DNA from: Nitrospinota bacterium
GTDB taxonomy: Bacteria > Nitrospinota > Nitrospinia > Nitrospinales > VA-1
Length of the DNA stretch: 13,432 nucleotides
Assembly (NCBI GenBank): GCA_022567815.1
Contig: JADFGI010000041.1
Coordinates: 1 to 13,432, forward strand
Reading direction: 5' to 3'
The translations under genes were made by a program, and so were the position numbers. Positions within the stretch are counted from its first letter, which is position 1. Each line of letters begins with the position of its first letter. Of the stretch, positions 1 through 6,868 are shown piece by piece. Below the pieces are notes generated by a model. That model made no database searches, was not told where the DNA came from, and was given only the letters and a program-made list of their open reading frames with translations.

Positions 1-184
1 CTACCCCGTGCACTAGGTTTCGGGCCAACTCGATATAGCCATCATGACCCTGTCCGCCAAAATTCCCGGCTAAATTGAAAAAAGGACCGATTATATAAAG
101 AATTACGGTACTTATGCAAAAAACAAGGAAAAAAACGAAGACAAATACAGAACGGGGGGTAAGCTGAATCTTATTTGTAAGCAT
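1..184 (-). CDS. N-terminus of a membrane glycosyltransferase-like protein (ArnT/PMT, GT39-type), cut by the left edge
   Basis: An ATG at 184 opens a frame that stays free of stops to the window edge (61 codons seen). The peptide starts MLTNKIQLTPRS, then has a long hydrophobic stretch at about residues 12-40 (a membrane helix). After it comes a GGQGHDGYIELARNLVHG segment. In dolichyl-phosphate-mannose/ArnT-type membrane glycosyltransferases the first periplasmic loop after helix 1 carries an acidic D-x-x-x-Y-x-x-x-A-R-N-L pattern of this kind, which is the basis for the call. Such enzymes move sugars from lipid carriers onto lipid A, protein or glycans at the outer face of the inner membrane. 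A GGGTGA-like ribosome binding site lies about 10 nt upstream. It is co-directional with the methyltransferase at 391-1308 across a 206-bp gap. Only the N-terminus is visible, so the family call is inference. Confidence 0.55.
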   Translation of the reverse strand, partial: MLTNKIQLTPRSVFVFVFFLVFCISTVILYIIGPFFNLAGNFGGQGHDGYIELARNLVHGV

Positions 185-390
185 TTTATACGTTCACCCT
201 GGCTTTACCGGTTTTAGTTAGAAATTGATATATTGGCAAAAAAAGGCCGGATCGCTTTCAAATACCCAAATTATTTTTAATGGGTAGCGAGGTAAAAAGA
301 GACCACGACCTCCAAAGGTAAGAATTTATTCTTGAACAAAATAATATGTGGCTGGGGTCCCACCCAATATCAAGCAGAAACGATTAAAAT
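185..390. other. intergenic gap, nothing recognised
   Basis: This is an AT-rich gap between the methyltransferase stop and the start of the membrane glycosyltransferase-like gene, both on the minus strand. I see no RNA gene, strong hairpin or convincing promoter. An open plus-strand frame (332-547) mostly overlaps the antisense of the methyltransferase 3' end and looks non-coding. Confidence 0.4.
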
Positions 391-1308
391 TTATATTTTC
401 CTGGCAATCAAAAAAATGGAATCATATAAATTTAAGGGAACGGTAATTCCCTCAAAAAATTTTCTTCTTTTGATTTGGAGAAATTTGGGCAGGTATATAT
501 TTATCCGTTCAATGAGCAAGTTTAAGCCAAAATACCAAGTAGGGTAGCCATAAAATATGGGTTGAAGACCCGCCTCTTTCAGAACAAAATTCAGGGTGCT
601 TTTATCAAAGTAACCGATATGAGCCACCCGGTAATGCCACCAATGTCTCCCAAAGATCTTTGCCGCCAATGATTTTACATTGGGTGCGACAATCACGGCT
701 ATGCCGTCATCAGCGAGGACCTCTGTTATATCTTTAAGAAAACTCAAAGGTTTGGGGACATGTTCGATGACATCAATGGCCATCACAATGTCATAAGGGT
801 TTTGTATGTCCGGATGAGGAAGGACCCCCTTGTAAACCTTAACCTGCCTTTTTCCAGCCTGTTCACAAAGCCAGTCCGAGGGGTCAATTCCTTCCGCAGA
901 GTAACCCATTTTAATTGCCTGACTCACAAAAATTCCGCTGGCCGCACCCACATCAAGCAATCGGCCTTCCGGTTTGAACCTGCGGACCACCTTCAGGATT
1001 TGTGAGGCCTGAAGGAAACGGTTTTCAGCCTCCATCTCGTATTGTTCATCCACAAGGTCCTTGTAAAAATTTAAAGGATCCCCAATTTCCAGGCACATCC
1101 GGAAATCGCAAGAGCTACAACGATAAATCGCGCTGGTTTCACCATAATGATTGTCGGTAATCGAAAAACATTGTGCGGTCAATCCTGTCTTGATTTTAGA
1201 TTTTCTAAATAGGTTCAAATCCTTGCCGCCACACACCCAGCATCCATTTTTTAAAACCGGCGTAACCACTCGCCCCGTCAATGCAGTCTTTTTTATTTTA
1301 GGGGTCAT
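391..1308 (-). CDS. class I SAM-dependent methyltransferase with N-terminal zinc ribbon
   Basis: This 305-residue protein has a four-cysteine zinc-ribbon-like N-terminus (C23-x2-C26 and C64-x2-C67) and then a Rossmann-type methyltransferase core. Motif I is LLDVGAASG (about residues 117-125), which binds SAM. The acidic motif DIVMAIDVIEHVPKP (about 170-185) carries the D-x-x-E-H signature of the Methyltransf_11/23 group. The C-terminal third is aromatic-rich, as in enzymes that modify sugars or polyketide-like substrates. This architecture (zinc ribbon plus Methyltransf_23) is common in O-antigen and exopolysaccharide gene clusters, where the enzymes methylate nucleotide sugars or glycan ends. 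That fits the neighbouring glycosyltransferase fragment and export genes, but the substrate is not deducible. An in-frame stop lies four codons upstream of the ATG, so the start is fixed unless an internal codon is used. No good Shine-Dalgarno is seen. Confidence 0.8.
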   Translation of the reverse strand: MTPKIKKTALTGRVVTPVLKNGCWVCGGKDLNLFRKSKIKTGLTAQCFSITDNHYGETSAIYRCSSCDFRMCLEIGDPLNFYKDLVDEQYEMEAENRFLQASQILKVVRRFKPEGRLLDVGAASGIFVSQAIKMGYSAEGIDPSDWLCEQAGKRQVKVYKGVLPHPDIQNPYDIVMAIDVIEHVPKPLSFLKDITEVLADDGIAVIVAPNVKSLAAKIFGRHWWHYRVAHIGYFDKSTLNFVLKEAGLQPIFYGYPTWYFGLNLLIERINIYLPKFLQIKRRKFFEGITVPLNLYDSIFLIARKI

Positions 1309-1472
1309 TAATCTGATTCAGTCGGGAGTGGAAAATGTCCTATTTAAACCGCGATTTGTCATTTGACCTATATAATCCTTTGAAAATTTACCTCGATTAA
1401 GCGAACCAATCTTTTGAGTTCAAAATCTTTATCTGAATTTTGCGCAGATTTTGACATTTTCGATTCACACCG

Positions 1473-1730
1473 TCATATACGGTAGATCATTAAACCGGCA
1501 TCGCTACGGATCGTCATCCCATGAAATTCCAGCATCAATTTCTCATCAAATTTAACCCGCAAAGCCCATTTTTCCGCCTTCACCCATTGGGTTCCTCGGA
1601 TTGTTTCTAATGAGAACCCTGAAATCGCCTCATTTGAAGCCTTCCGCCTATAATAAGAGTCAGAATAATTTATTTTTTGGTGAAGGGAATTTAAAAATTG
1701 GTCCCACTGAGGAGATTTGGATGGAAGCAA
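1473..1730 (-). pseudogene. probable N-terminal remnant of an IS1380-type transposase
   Basis: This short open frame (85 codons) begins at a TTG directly after an in-frame TGA and has no ribosome binding site. Its last third, reading VKFDEKLMLEFHGMTIRSD then AGLMIYR, resembles the start of IS1380-family DDE transposases. Those begin with a beta-strand, a S-D-[AG]-G-L-L turn and then R-E-L-D. Here the frame stops right after YR, so the catalytic DDE domain is missing. The first half (SPQWDQFLNSLHQK and onward) matches nothing I recognise and may be unrelated sequence fused by decay. It lies between two envelope genes. A short hypothetical gene is the alternative; the transposase call rests on one motif. 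Confidence 0.35.
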
Positions 1731-1738
1731 TAATCAAC

Positions 1739-1803
1739 CCGCTTTAATACGGATAATGGCCTCTTCTACATTTTAGGCATGACCATGAGCTAGATTAAAG
1801 CGG
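1739..1803. repeat. 10-bp perfect inverted repeat between the OPX gene and the transposase remnant
   Basis: CCGCTTTAAT at 1739-1748 and its exact reverse complement ATTAAAGCGG at 1794-1803 flank a 45-bp spacer. The arms lie just downstream of the OPX stop on the minus strand and just upstream of the transposase-like remnant. They could be leftover insertion-sequence ends or a long-loop stem. There is no T-tract after the arms on either strand, so a simple intrinsic terminator is unlikely. Confidence 0.4.
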
Positions 1804-1847
1804 ATTTTATTTTCTATTATATTTTGAATAATAAAAAATTTACTTTT

Positions 1848-2765
1848 CTAAAAGAAGCTTCGGGGGACGTGAATGATATCCCCTGGCTTTAACAGTATAT
1901 TTTTTGACAAGTCGCCTTCAAAAATCACTTTATCCAGCTCTACGCTTATTTTTTCAATTGATTGACCAGAGCGGGTATTATTTTTCCGATAGACTTTTGT
2001 GCCGTTGGCTTTGGCGATATCCGTCAAGCCTGCCGCCATTAGAATCGCATCCATGACCGTCATTCCTTCCTGAAAGATAACTACCCGCGGGCTTTTTACT
2101 TCGCCCATCACATTGATTCGATTGCCAAAATTGTCATGAATGAAAACAAGATCATCTGGCTTCAACCAGACATTTTGAGTAAAATCATCCTCCTCGACCA
2201 AAGCATGAATATTAACCTTTAATTTTTGCCCATTTCGCAAAAGGTAGGATCTTCTTAAATCGGCATTTTCAGTAAAACCCTTCACCATTGAAAACAAATG
2301 CATGAGGGTAATAGGACGATTCACTTTATAAGTCCCCGGCTCTACCACCTCACCGGCCACCGAAATATTAATACTGTTAATTTCCTTTACAACAACCGTT
2401 ACGCTGGCATCGGTGATGTATTTCCTCAAGCGTGTCGTGATTTCATCTTTCAACTGGGCAGGAGTCAATCCCTGAGCTTTTACATCCCCTATCAAGGGAT
2501 AGGATATAAGGCCATCAGGACGAACGGGCATCTCGGTGGTCAACTCCCCATTTCCCCAAACACTGATAGTGACCAAGTCTTCCGGTCCCAAGACAAATGG
2601 ATTATTTTGGTTGATAATCGGCGTGGATGGTGAAAATCCTTTATCTGAACTTCCCGCGCCTATTTTTGATTTTCCGGAAAAGTCGTTTAAAGGTTCAGCC
2701 CCAACCGAATGAAACATCTGCAACCACACCAAAATACCAACAATGATTAATACTTTCTTTTTCAT
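1848..2765 (-). CDS. polysaccharide export protein (OPX/Wza-type) with two SLBB domains
   Basis: This is a periplasmic or outer-membrane protein for export of capsule or exopolysaccharide. A signal peptide (KKK, then a hydrophobic core, probable cleavage after SVGA) is followed by the Poly_export (PES) domain, from FVLGPEDLVTISVW through the PDGLISYPLIGDV segment (about residues 55-125). Two SLBB domains follow, starting near INISVAGEVVEPGTY and INVMGEVKSPRV. The C-terminus NILLKPGDIIHVP closes the last SLBB. The Wza lipobox cysteine is absent and there is no obvious C-terminal amphipathic helix for an outer-membrane pore, so it may depend on a partner barrel. The ATG at 2765 is preferred over the ATG at 2771 because GGAG (2774-2777) is 8 nt from the former and only 2 nt from the latter. 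The beta-barrel gene upstream on the same strand supports an exopolysaccharide locus. Confidence 0.88.
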   Translation of the reverse strand: MKKKVLIIVGILVWLQMFHSVGAEPLNDFSGKSKIGAGSSDKGFSPSTPIINQNNPFVLGPEDLVTISVWGNGELTTEMPVRPDGLISYPLIGDVKAQGLTPAQLKDEITTRLRKYITDASVTVVVKEINSINISVAGEVVEPGTYKVNRPITLMHLFSMVKGFTENADLRRSYLLRNGQKLKVNIHALVEEDDFTQNVWLKPDDLVFIHDNFGNRINVMGEVKSPRVVIFQEGMTVMDAILMAAGLTDIAKANGTKVYRKNNTRSGQSIEKISVELDKVIFEGDLSKNILLKPGDIIHVPRSFF

Positions 2766-3076
2766 ACACATTGCTCCAAATTAAGGCTATTATTTGCCCC
2801 CATCAACTGTTGATTTTTTTTGACTGCCGGGAAAATTTTAAGAAGGCGAAAAGGATTTCGCCCGGATATAGAAACAAATTTTCCGCTCACCTTCATGCCA
2901 ACCGCATGAAACCAGAAACATATATTGGCGTCCAACTTTCCACCGGGGTCTCAAACAGGCCACCAGAATCAGCACGGATGATCCTATCTATCTATTTTAT
3001 CAGGTTTTATCTGGCGAGGGAAACAAAATCGAAGAGTGTTAACGATTTCTTTTCGTATAACGGATAATGGAGAGAA
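2766..3076. other. intergenic leader between the barrel gene and the OPX gene
   Basis: About 310 bp separate the barrel stop from the OPX start on the minus strand. It holds a perfect hairpin (2845-2862) and the OPX ribosome binding site, but no clear promoter hexamers and no recognisable riboswitch. I looked for a GEMM-type c-di-GMP aptamer, which would make sense for an exopolysaccharide gene, and did not find its conserved elements. A plus-strand open frame spanning most of the gap has no ribosome binding site or recognisable protein. Confidence 0.4.
2845..2862 (-). other. 7-bp perfect stem-loop in the OPX leader
   Basis: GGCGAAA (2845-2851) and TTTCGCC (2856-2862) pair perfectly around a 4-nt loop. 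Read on the minus strand the stem is followed by a T-rich stretch (TTCTTAAAATTTT). It could be a weak terminator for the barrel gene, an attenuator, or a stabilising 5' UTR element about 80 nt upstream of the OPX start. The sequence does not decide between these. Confidence 0.35.
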
Positions 3077-4438
3077 CTAATATTTAGCTGAAATTTCAAG
3101 AATTCCGACGTTACTTCTGTAATCCTTATCGTCAAAATTGGAAAAAGTTTGTCTATATTCATATTTGGCCTTGGCTTCCAACCACTTTTGGATTTCATAA
3201 ATCACGGCCACGGAACCCCTAAATGTATTGTCCACACGCGTTCTAACGACCCCGCCGCCCTTAGTATCCACCACAGATCTCTGGTAATCCCGATTCTGGA
3301 ATCTACTCATAACGTTAGCTCTAAATCTCTTTCCCAGTTTCTGCACCAATTGTAACCTGAGGCTTGTTCGAACATAAGACTGAATGGTACCGAAGGAGGA
3401 GTCTATGATCTCCCGATGCGCCCTCATGGAAAGCCGGGTTCTTTCCGTCGGGCGGTATTTGACGTAAATTTGAAACACCAGGTCTTCACGATCTTCGCCT
3501 GATAACTTATCAAACCTTTTTGTATCAAACCCTACAGCAAATTCGCTGGAAATTAATTTTGAGATTTTCCAGTTCAAAGCCAAGTAAATCTGATCTGAAT
3601 TAGAATTATCGTTAGTGGAAGAGGATTTTTCAAAATCTATTATTCTATGATTGTATTTTACCCCATAGGCCACTAGGGGAGTTGCCTGCCAAAAAAATGA
3701 ACCTCCAATGTTGTAAGTATCGACATTTTGGCTGCTACTCGTGCCTCCGAATTCCTCTGCCTCCACATCCGCACCGAACTTCAATTTGAAAATTCTGGAA
3801 GGGGAGTAAATGATATCCAGGTAACCTTCAATGGTTTCATTATCGACACGGCTTCCTATATTGGACGACAAATCACCCTTTCCGGAATCTGCAACACTTA
3901 GCTCATCCCCATCATCGATCTGACTGGCCGAACCTCCACTTCCGCCTCTGAGGTTGTTGGATTTGTCATATCTACCGCCGATTGTTATATCGCCTCGCCC
4001 ACCTGGCCCGCCAAAATTTACCCCACCCGAAATATCGTGGTTAAAACCATTAAGAGTGTCGCCAAGAGGTTCGTTCAAACCAAGGAAGTGCTCATCCTCG
4101 CCTTCATATTCGAAATAAAAACCAAATACATCTCCAGCGCCTCTTTGCAATTCAATTCCAAGGGAAGGCTTATTGGTAAAAATAACATCCTCTTCCCGAC
4201 CTTCAATGGAACCATTGTTAAAGGTTTTGTTCGCTGTCTCGAAAATATTGTCGTCATATTTTGTTTCGAAGGCAAACCCGGGGTGAAAATGAATGCGCCC
4301 CCAGCGAATCTGCCCCTCTTCTAATTTAATCCCCCCCTTGGGAAAGATATCAAATTTTGGAAACGCAAGGGTTGACACGGGAAGAATCAGAAGAAACAAA
4401 CAGGCGGGAATAAAAGTTTTAAAGAAAGGCTTTACCAT
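3077..4438 (-). CDS. outer-membrane beta-barrel protein of an exopolysaccharide system (BBP2/porin-like)
   Basis: This protein of about 453 residues has a signal peptide (MVKPFFKTF, hydrophobic core, likely cleavage near STLA|FPKFD). The mature part is made of alternating hydrophobic and polar beta-strands with glycine- and aspartate-rich loops. Near the mature start is HPGFAFETKYDDNIFET, the usual first strands of the putative beta-barrel porin 2 family found with exosortase and OPX clusters. The chain ends in LEISAKY, and a terminal aromatic residue is the BAM recognition signature of outer-membrane barrels. The ATG at 4438 is chosen because GAGG (4444-4447) sits 5 nt upstream; an upstream in-frame TTG at 4471 would only add residues before the signal peptide. 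It probably forms the outer-membrane exit for the glycan handled by the OPX protein encoded downstream. Assignment to BBP2 rather than another barrel family is inference. Confidence 0.75.
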   Translation of the reverse strand: MVKPFFKTFIPACLFLLILPVSTLAFPKFDIFPKGGIKLEEGQIRWGRIHFHPGFAFETKYDDNIFETANKTFNNGSIEGREEDVIFTNKPSLGIELQRGAGDVFGFYFEYEGEDEHFLGLNEPLGDTLNGFNHDISGGVNFGGPGGRGDITIGGRYDKSNNLRGGSGGSASQIDDGDELSVADSGKGDLSSNIGSRVDNETIEGYLDIIYSPSRIFKLKFGADVEAEEFGGTSSSQNVDTYNIGGSFFWQATPLVAYGVKYNHRIIDFEKSSSTNDNSNSDQIYLALNWKISKLISSEFAVGFDTKRFDKLSGEDREDLVFQIYVKYRPTERTRLSMRAHREIIDSSFGTIQSYVRTSLRLQLVQKLGKRFRANVMSRFQNRDYQRSVVDTKGGGVVRTRVDNTFRGSVAVIYEIQKWLEAKAKYEYRQTFSNFDDKDYRSNVGILEISAKY

Positions 4439-5369
4439 TATTACCTCATCAGATTGGAGACCCACTGCCAAAATAATGCCCAGACAGACTTAAGGAAAAT
4501 CTCCAATAATTGACCAGTTGCAAAAACCAAGGTTCTCCCTTCTCAATCCTGCTTTAGACAGGGTTTGAAAACCAAGGCTCTTTGAAATTCGGATAAACGA
4601 AGGCGCTCAACATTATTGAGCAAAGGAGGAAGGTTGTTCGCCATGCCAAAAATGAGCGGCATACCGACAATGCCTGCATCCTCTCCCCTCCAGCTAAACA
4701 GGTTGACTCCCAGTCCGCCACGCCGGAATTTAACTCTTAAAACCCCACGAAAACTATATAATCCTTTCAACTGCAATATTCCAGGTTCTCCAACAGACCT
4801 GAAAACGTTGCTGGCAATGAAAGGATTTCTAGATGAAAACATCTAGAAGGCGAACTATAACTTTATATCCCAAGGGTGTCAACACAAAGAATTTGCTAAT
4901 TATGGCCAGTTTTCTGAAAACACTAAAGACATTAACTTACAAGTAGATACAAAAAATTTTCAAGCAACATTGATCTTGATTTTACAAGAACTTTAATGAA
5001 AAAGATAGCTCTATCGCAAGTTTTGGCTGTCCGATTGATTAATGGTTATTTTATCAATAGGCCAAATGGGTTCCTTGCAACTTTTTTCAACCGGGAGCCG
5101 TTTTTTTTATACATAACGGAGGTTTAATCGCATAATTACCAGGAAACGAGGGAATTCCACTAATTTTCTGGAGATTTAAAGGATTCTTCGCTGATATCTT
5201 CATACTGTAAAAAAAATTTGCGTGATGAATTAAAAATAGCGGAGAGGCCTGCAGGAAAATAACGGCCAACAAATGGTACCTGGGAATCCATTGCCATGAA
5301 AAATTCTTCGGTCAGTCTATAATTGTTTTTTTTCGAGGGCGCCTGCGAAATTTTTCCCTTACGGACTCC
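4439..5369. other. gene-poor stretch of about 930 bp
   Basis: No gene can be supported here. Two overlapping frames on opposite strands (4543-4842 minus, 4616-4846 plus) are open, but neither has a recognisable domain; the plus frame starts with TTG. The stretch holds a 10-bp direct repeat AAAACCAAGG (4523-4532 and 4568-4577), a 6-bp stem GCTCAA/TTGAGC (4605-4621) and a strong palindrome at 4827-4848. From 4850 the DNA becomes very AT-rich with T-runs, for example after 5100. It may be decayed coding or mobile DNA plus the regulatory region of the barrel gene. Confidence 0.45.
4827..4848. repeat. perfect 9-bp-stem palindrome with a 4-nt loop
   Basis: TTCTAGATG (4827-4835) and CATCTAGAA (4840-4848) are exact reverse complements around AAAA. 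No T-tract follows on either strand, so it does not look like an intrinsic terminator. A dyad operator for a dimeric regulator or an insertion-sequence end are possible. It lies about 390 bp upstream of the barrel gene start. Confidence 0.5.
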
Positions 5370-5594
5370 TCACGCATTCAAATCGTAGAGGGTCTTTTTG
5401 CTTATCAACAAACACCCTTCTCTAACTGGGGTGGTATCAGCATCAAGTTTCCTCTTAAAAATCAAAACTTCCGAACTATCACAACCACCATTAGAAACAA
5501 ATTTCCATCCATTTAATTCCAGGTTTCTTATCTTGGTTTTGATATCACCCTTGCGTAATTTCGGCATATCCAGAAACCAATATTCCCACTCCAT
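5370..5594 (-). CDS. small DUF4177-like hypothetical protein
   Basis: This is a 74-residue protein starting MEWEYWFLDMPKL, with NGWKFVS in the middle and VLIFKRK after it. The order W-E-Y, then G-W-[EK]-[FL]-V-S, then [VI]-x-[IF]-x-[KR]-[KR] is the pattern of DUF4177, a family of small soluble alpha/beta proteins of unknown role. The last 25 residues extend beyond the family core. The ATG at 5594 is preferred over a start at 5642 because GGAGG lies 7 nt upstream and the N-terminus then matches the family. It stands alone, with a gene-poor region on one side and the palindrome cluster on the other, so context says nothing about its job. Confidence 0.6.
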   Translation of the reverse strand: MEWEYWFLDMPKLRKGDIKTKIRNLELNGWKFVSNGGCDSSEVLIFKRKLDADTTPVREGCLLISKKTLYDLNA

Positions 5595-5601
5595 TAAATT
5601 G

Positions 5602-5606
5602 CCTCC
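5602..5606 (-). promoter_or_regulatory. strong ribosome binding site that sets the DUF4177-like start
   Basis: GGAGG on the minus strand lies 7 nt before the ATG at 5594. It shows the small gene is probably translated and rules against the longer frame starting at 5642. Confidence 0.65.
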
Positions 5607-5795
5607 AATATTCTCGGATTTTAAAGACAATGGTAGATTCACACTTTATGCCAAAATTAACAGACCAAAAAATAAGGGGTTACGATAATGGCCCCCTCCC
5701 TTTCAACTAAAAATTTACGCTTTTTCATACAGTTTGGTAAAAAATTGTAACCTTCCAATGAAAAATCTCACCGCAAACGGCCAGCGCCAGCGTGA

Positions 5796-5811
5796 CCAGC
5801 CCGGGGGCTGG
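5796..5811. repeat. hairpin CCAGCCC/GGGCTGG
   Basis: A 7-bp perfect stem with a GG loop inside cluster A. It is not followed by a T-tract on either strand, so it is not a standard terminator. Confidence 0.5.
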
Positions 5812-5962
5812 ATCCAATGTTAACGTGCAATAAATTTATATGGCTGACTGGATCTTCATTACCCCTTGTATGTTTTCAGGGAGGCACATTTATAGTATTA
5901 GTTGTACCTGTGAGCCCTTGTATGGTTCCGGGGCCTCGCGTAGCGTCAGGCTCAAGCTTCCT

Positions 5963-5998
5963 CCCCGTGTAACGGGGTTCCTTCCCCACGTAGTGGGG
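5963..5998. repeat. two tandem hairpins with compensatory stem changes
   Basis: Hairpin one is CCCCGT-GTA-ACGGGG (5963-5977) and hairpin two is CCCCAC-GTA-GTGGGG (5984-5998). Each is preceded by CTTCC and followed by TT. The two inner base pairs differ between copies, but in both cases the pairing is kept and the GTA loop is unchanged. This is the pattern expected when the fold or the dyad, not the primary sequence, is conserved. They lie just downstream of the TPR stop (6020) on its strand and might also stop transcription or protect its mRNA end. Confidence 0.6.
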
Positions 5999-6019
5999 TT
6001 TTACTCCTGCGGAAAGGAC

Positions 6020-6778
6020 CTATAGCTTTTTTGGGGAAGGTGAACCCTGCGAGGCGGGGGACGAAGATTTATTTTTCCTTTTAAGCAGAGCGAGAACATA
6101 TGTTATGTGGTCGTATCCCATCTGATCCTTGAGAGCCACAAAAATCTCCTGAGCCTTAAGAAAATTTTCCTTTGCCTGAGACAAGTTATCTCTATCCCAA
6201 TGGTATCGGCCAATGGATTCGTGGACCATTGCCAGTTCCCTGTGCGGTTTAGCATCTTTAATGGCAAGTCCCGCCTTCTGGTACCATTCGCCCGCCAACT
6301 CAAAACGCTTTTGATCCATGTAAAGATCGCCAATGTCTTTTAACGACCTTCCCTCGCCAACGACATCATGATTCTGGCTGTGAAAGCTCACCGCCTTGAG
6401 GTAACTGGATTCCGCATCCACGGCCTTATGCGCGAACTGATATAAATCGCCCAGTGATTCATAAGTCTTGGCGACCCGGTGAAAATCTTTTCGCGCTTCG
6501 TAAATGGCGATGGCCCGACGATAGTTTTCCACGCCTTTGTCAAACTCGTGGAAGAAATAATTTTGGGACGCTTGCTGGATATACCGGTCAGCCTCATCTT
6601 CCGCGTCAATTTGGGGTTTGTAAAAATTGCTGTTTTCGTCGGCGGGGCCGTTTGGGGCAAAAGCGGAATTGCCCTCTTCCTGATTATAAGATTTATTGAT
6701 CCCTATCGATATGCCCACAAGCAGAACAAGGGAACAAATCAGGATAATTTTCTTCTTATTTTGGAATAAATTTCGCAT
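6020..6778 (-). CDS. membrane-anchored tetratricopeptide repeat protein
   Basis: This 252-residue protein has one N-terminal membrane helix (about 10-28) or uncleaved signal anchor, a charged spacer, and three to four TPR units between about 64 and 215 (for example YESLGDLYQFAHKAVDAE, LKDIGDLYMDQKRFELA and HESIGRYHWDRDNLSQA). TPRs form alpha-superhelices that bind other proteins; the domain probably faces the periplasm. The ATG at 6778 is used because it precedes the lysine-rich start of the helix; GGGAG lies rather far upstream (about 12 nt). A TTG at 6859 would add 27 residues with no ribosome binding site. The last 15 residues (Ser/Pro/Lys-rich, ending SPSPKKL) are encoded by cluster A repeat sequence, which suggests the original C-terminus was replaced by repeat insertion. 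It follows the GHMP kinase on the same strand after 183 bp. The partner is unknown. Confidence 0.72.
   Translation of the reverse strand: MRNLFQNKKKIILICSLVLLVGISIGINKSYNQEEGNSAFAPNGPADENSNFYKPQIDAEDEADRYIQQASQNYFFHEFDKGVENYRRAIAIYEARKDFHRVAKTYESLGDLYQFAHKAVDAESSYLKAVSFHSQNHDVVGEGRSLKDIGDLYMDQKRFELAGEWYQKAGLAIKDAKPHRELAMVHESIGRYHWDRDNLSQAKENFLKAQEIFVALKDQMGYDHITYVLALLKRKNKSSSPASQGSPSPKKL
6045..6059. repeat. third palindromic unit, inverted, inside the TPR gene 3' end
   Basis: CCCTGC-GAG-GCGGGG forms a 6-bp stem with one G-T pair. Its flanks (GAA before, GGACGAAG after) resemble the reverse complement of the 5963-5977 unit, so it is an inverted copy. It overlaps codons for the Ser/Pro-rich tail of the TPR protein. 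Confidence 0.5.
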
Positions 6779-6840
6779 GAGAAAATGGTTCTCCCAGCAA
6801 ACAAGATTCGGGACGCTATAAAAATTCAATCTCACCAGGA

Positions 6841-6868
6841 GCCTGCTCCTTGGTGACAACGAGCAGGC
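6841..6868. other. 28-nt hairpin with GNRA-type loop upstream of the TPR gene
   Basis: GCCTGCTC (6841-6848) pairs perfectly with GAGCAGGC (6861-6868). Inside, after a C-C mismatch, TTG pairs with CAA and closes a GTGA tetraloop in the plus orientation. The GNRA loop exists only on the plus strand, so if it acts as RNA a plus-strand transcript is suggested. On the minus strand it would be in the 5' UTR of the TPR gene or at the 3' side of the kinase gene. No T-tract follows directly. Confidence 0.45.

Larger units (their letters stand above)
5771..6059. repeat. palindrome cluster A (REP/BIME-like)
   Basis: This stretch of about 290 bp is built of short GC-rich palindromes. From the left: CCGCAAACGGCCAGCGCC (5771-5788), a CCAGCCC/GGGCTGG hairpin (5796-5811), two copies of CCCTTGTATG (5863-5872, 5915-5924), the heptamer GCGTAGC (5938-5944), two tandem hairpins (5963-5977, 5984-5998) and a third hairpin in inverted orientation (6045-6059). 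The left motif, heptamer and TTCCTCCC-type hairpin recur in cluster B at 11421-11624. The right end overlaps the 3' end of the TPR gene. The arrangement of direct and inverted palindromic units resembles BIMEs built from REP sequences, but no REP-associated transposase is in view. Confidence 0.6.

Noticed and set aside
2771..3067. 98-codon plus-strand frame in the OPX leader
   Set aside because: No ribosome binding site and no domain; it lies in the gap between two minus-strand genes that probably form one unit.
2766..3076. possible c-di-GMP (GEMM) riboswitch before the export gene
   Set aside because: The conserved GEMM core and receptor elements are not present in the minus-strand leader.
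4543..4846. overlapping frames on both strands (99 and 76 codons)
   Set aside because: They overlap each other almost fully, the plus-strand one starts with TTG, and neither resembles a known family.
5087..5272. 61-codon minus-strand frame
   Set aside because: TTG start without a ribosome binding site in AT-rich DNA; composition looks non-coding.
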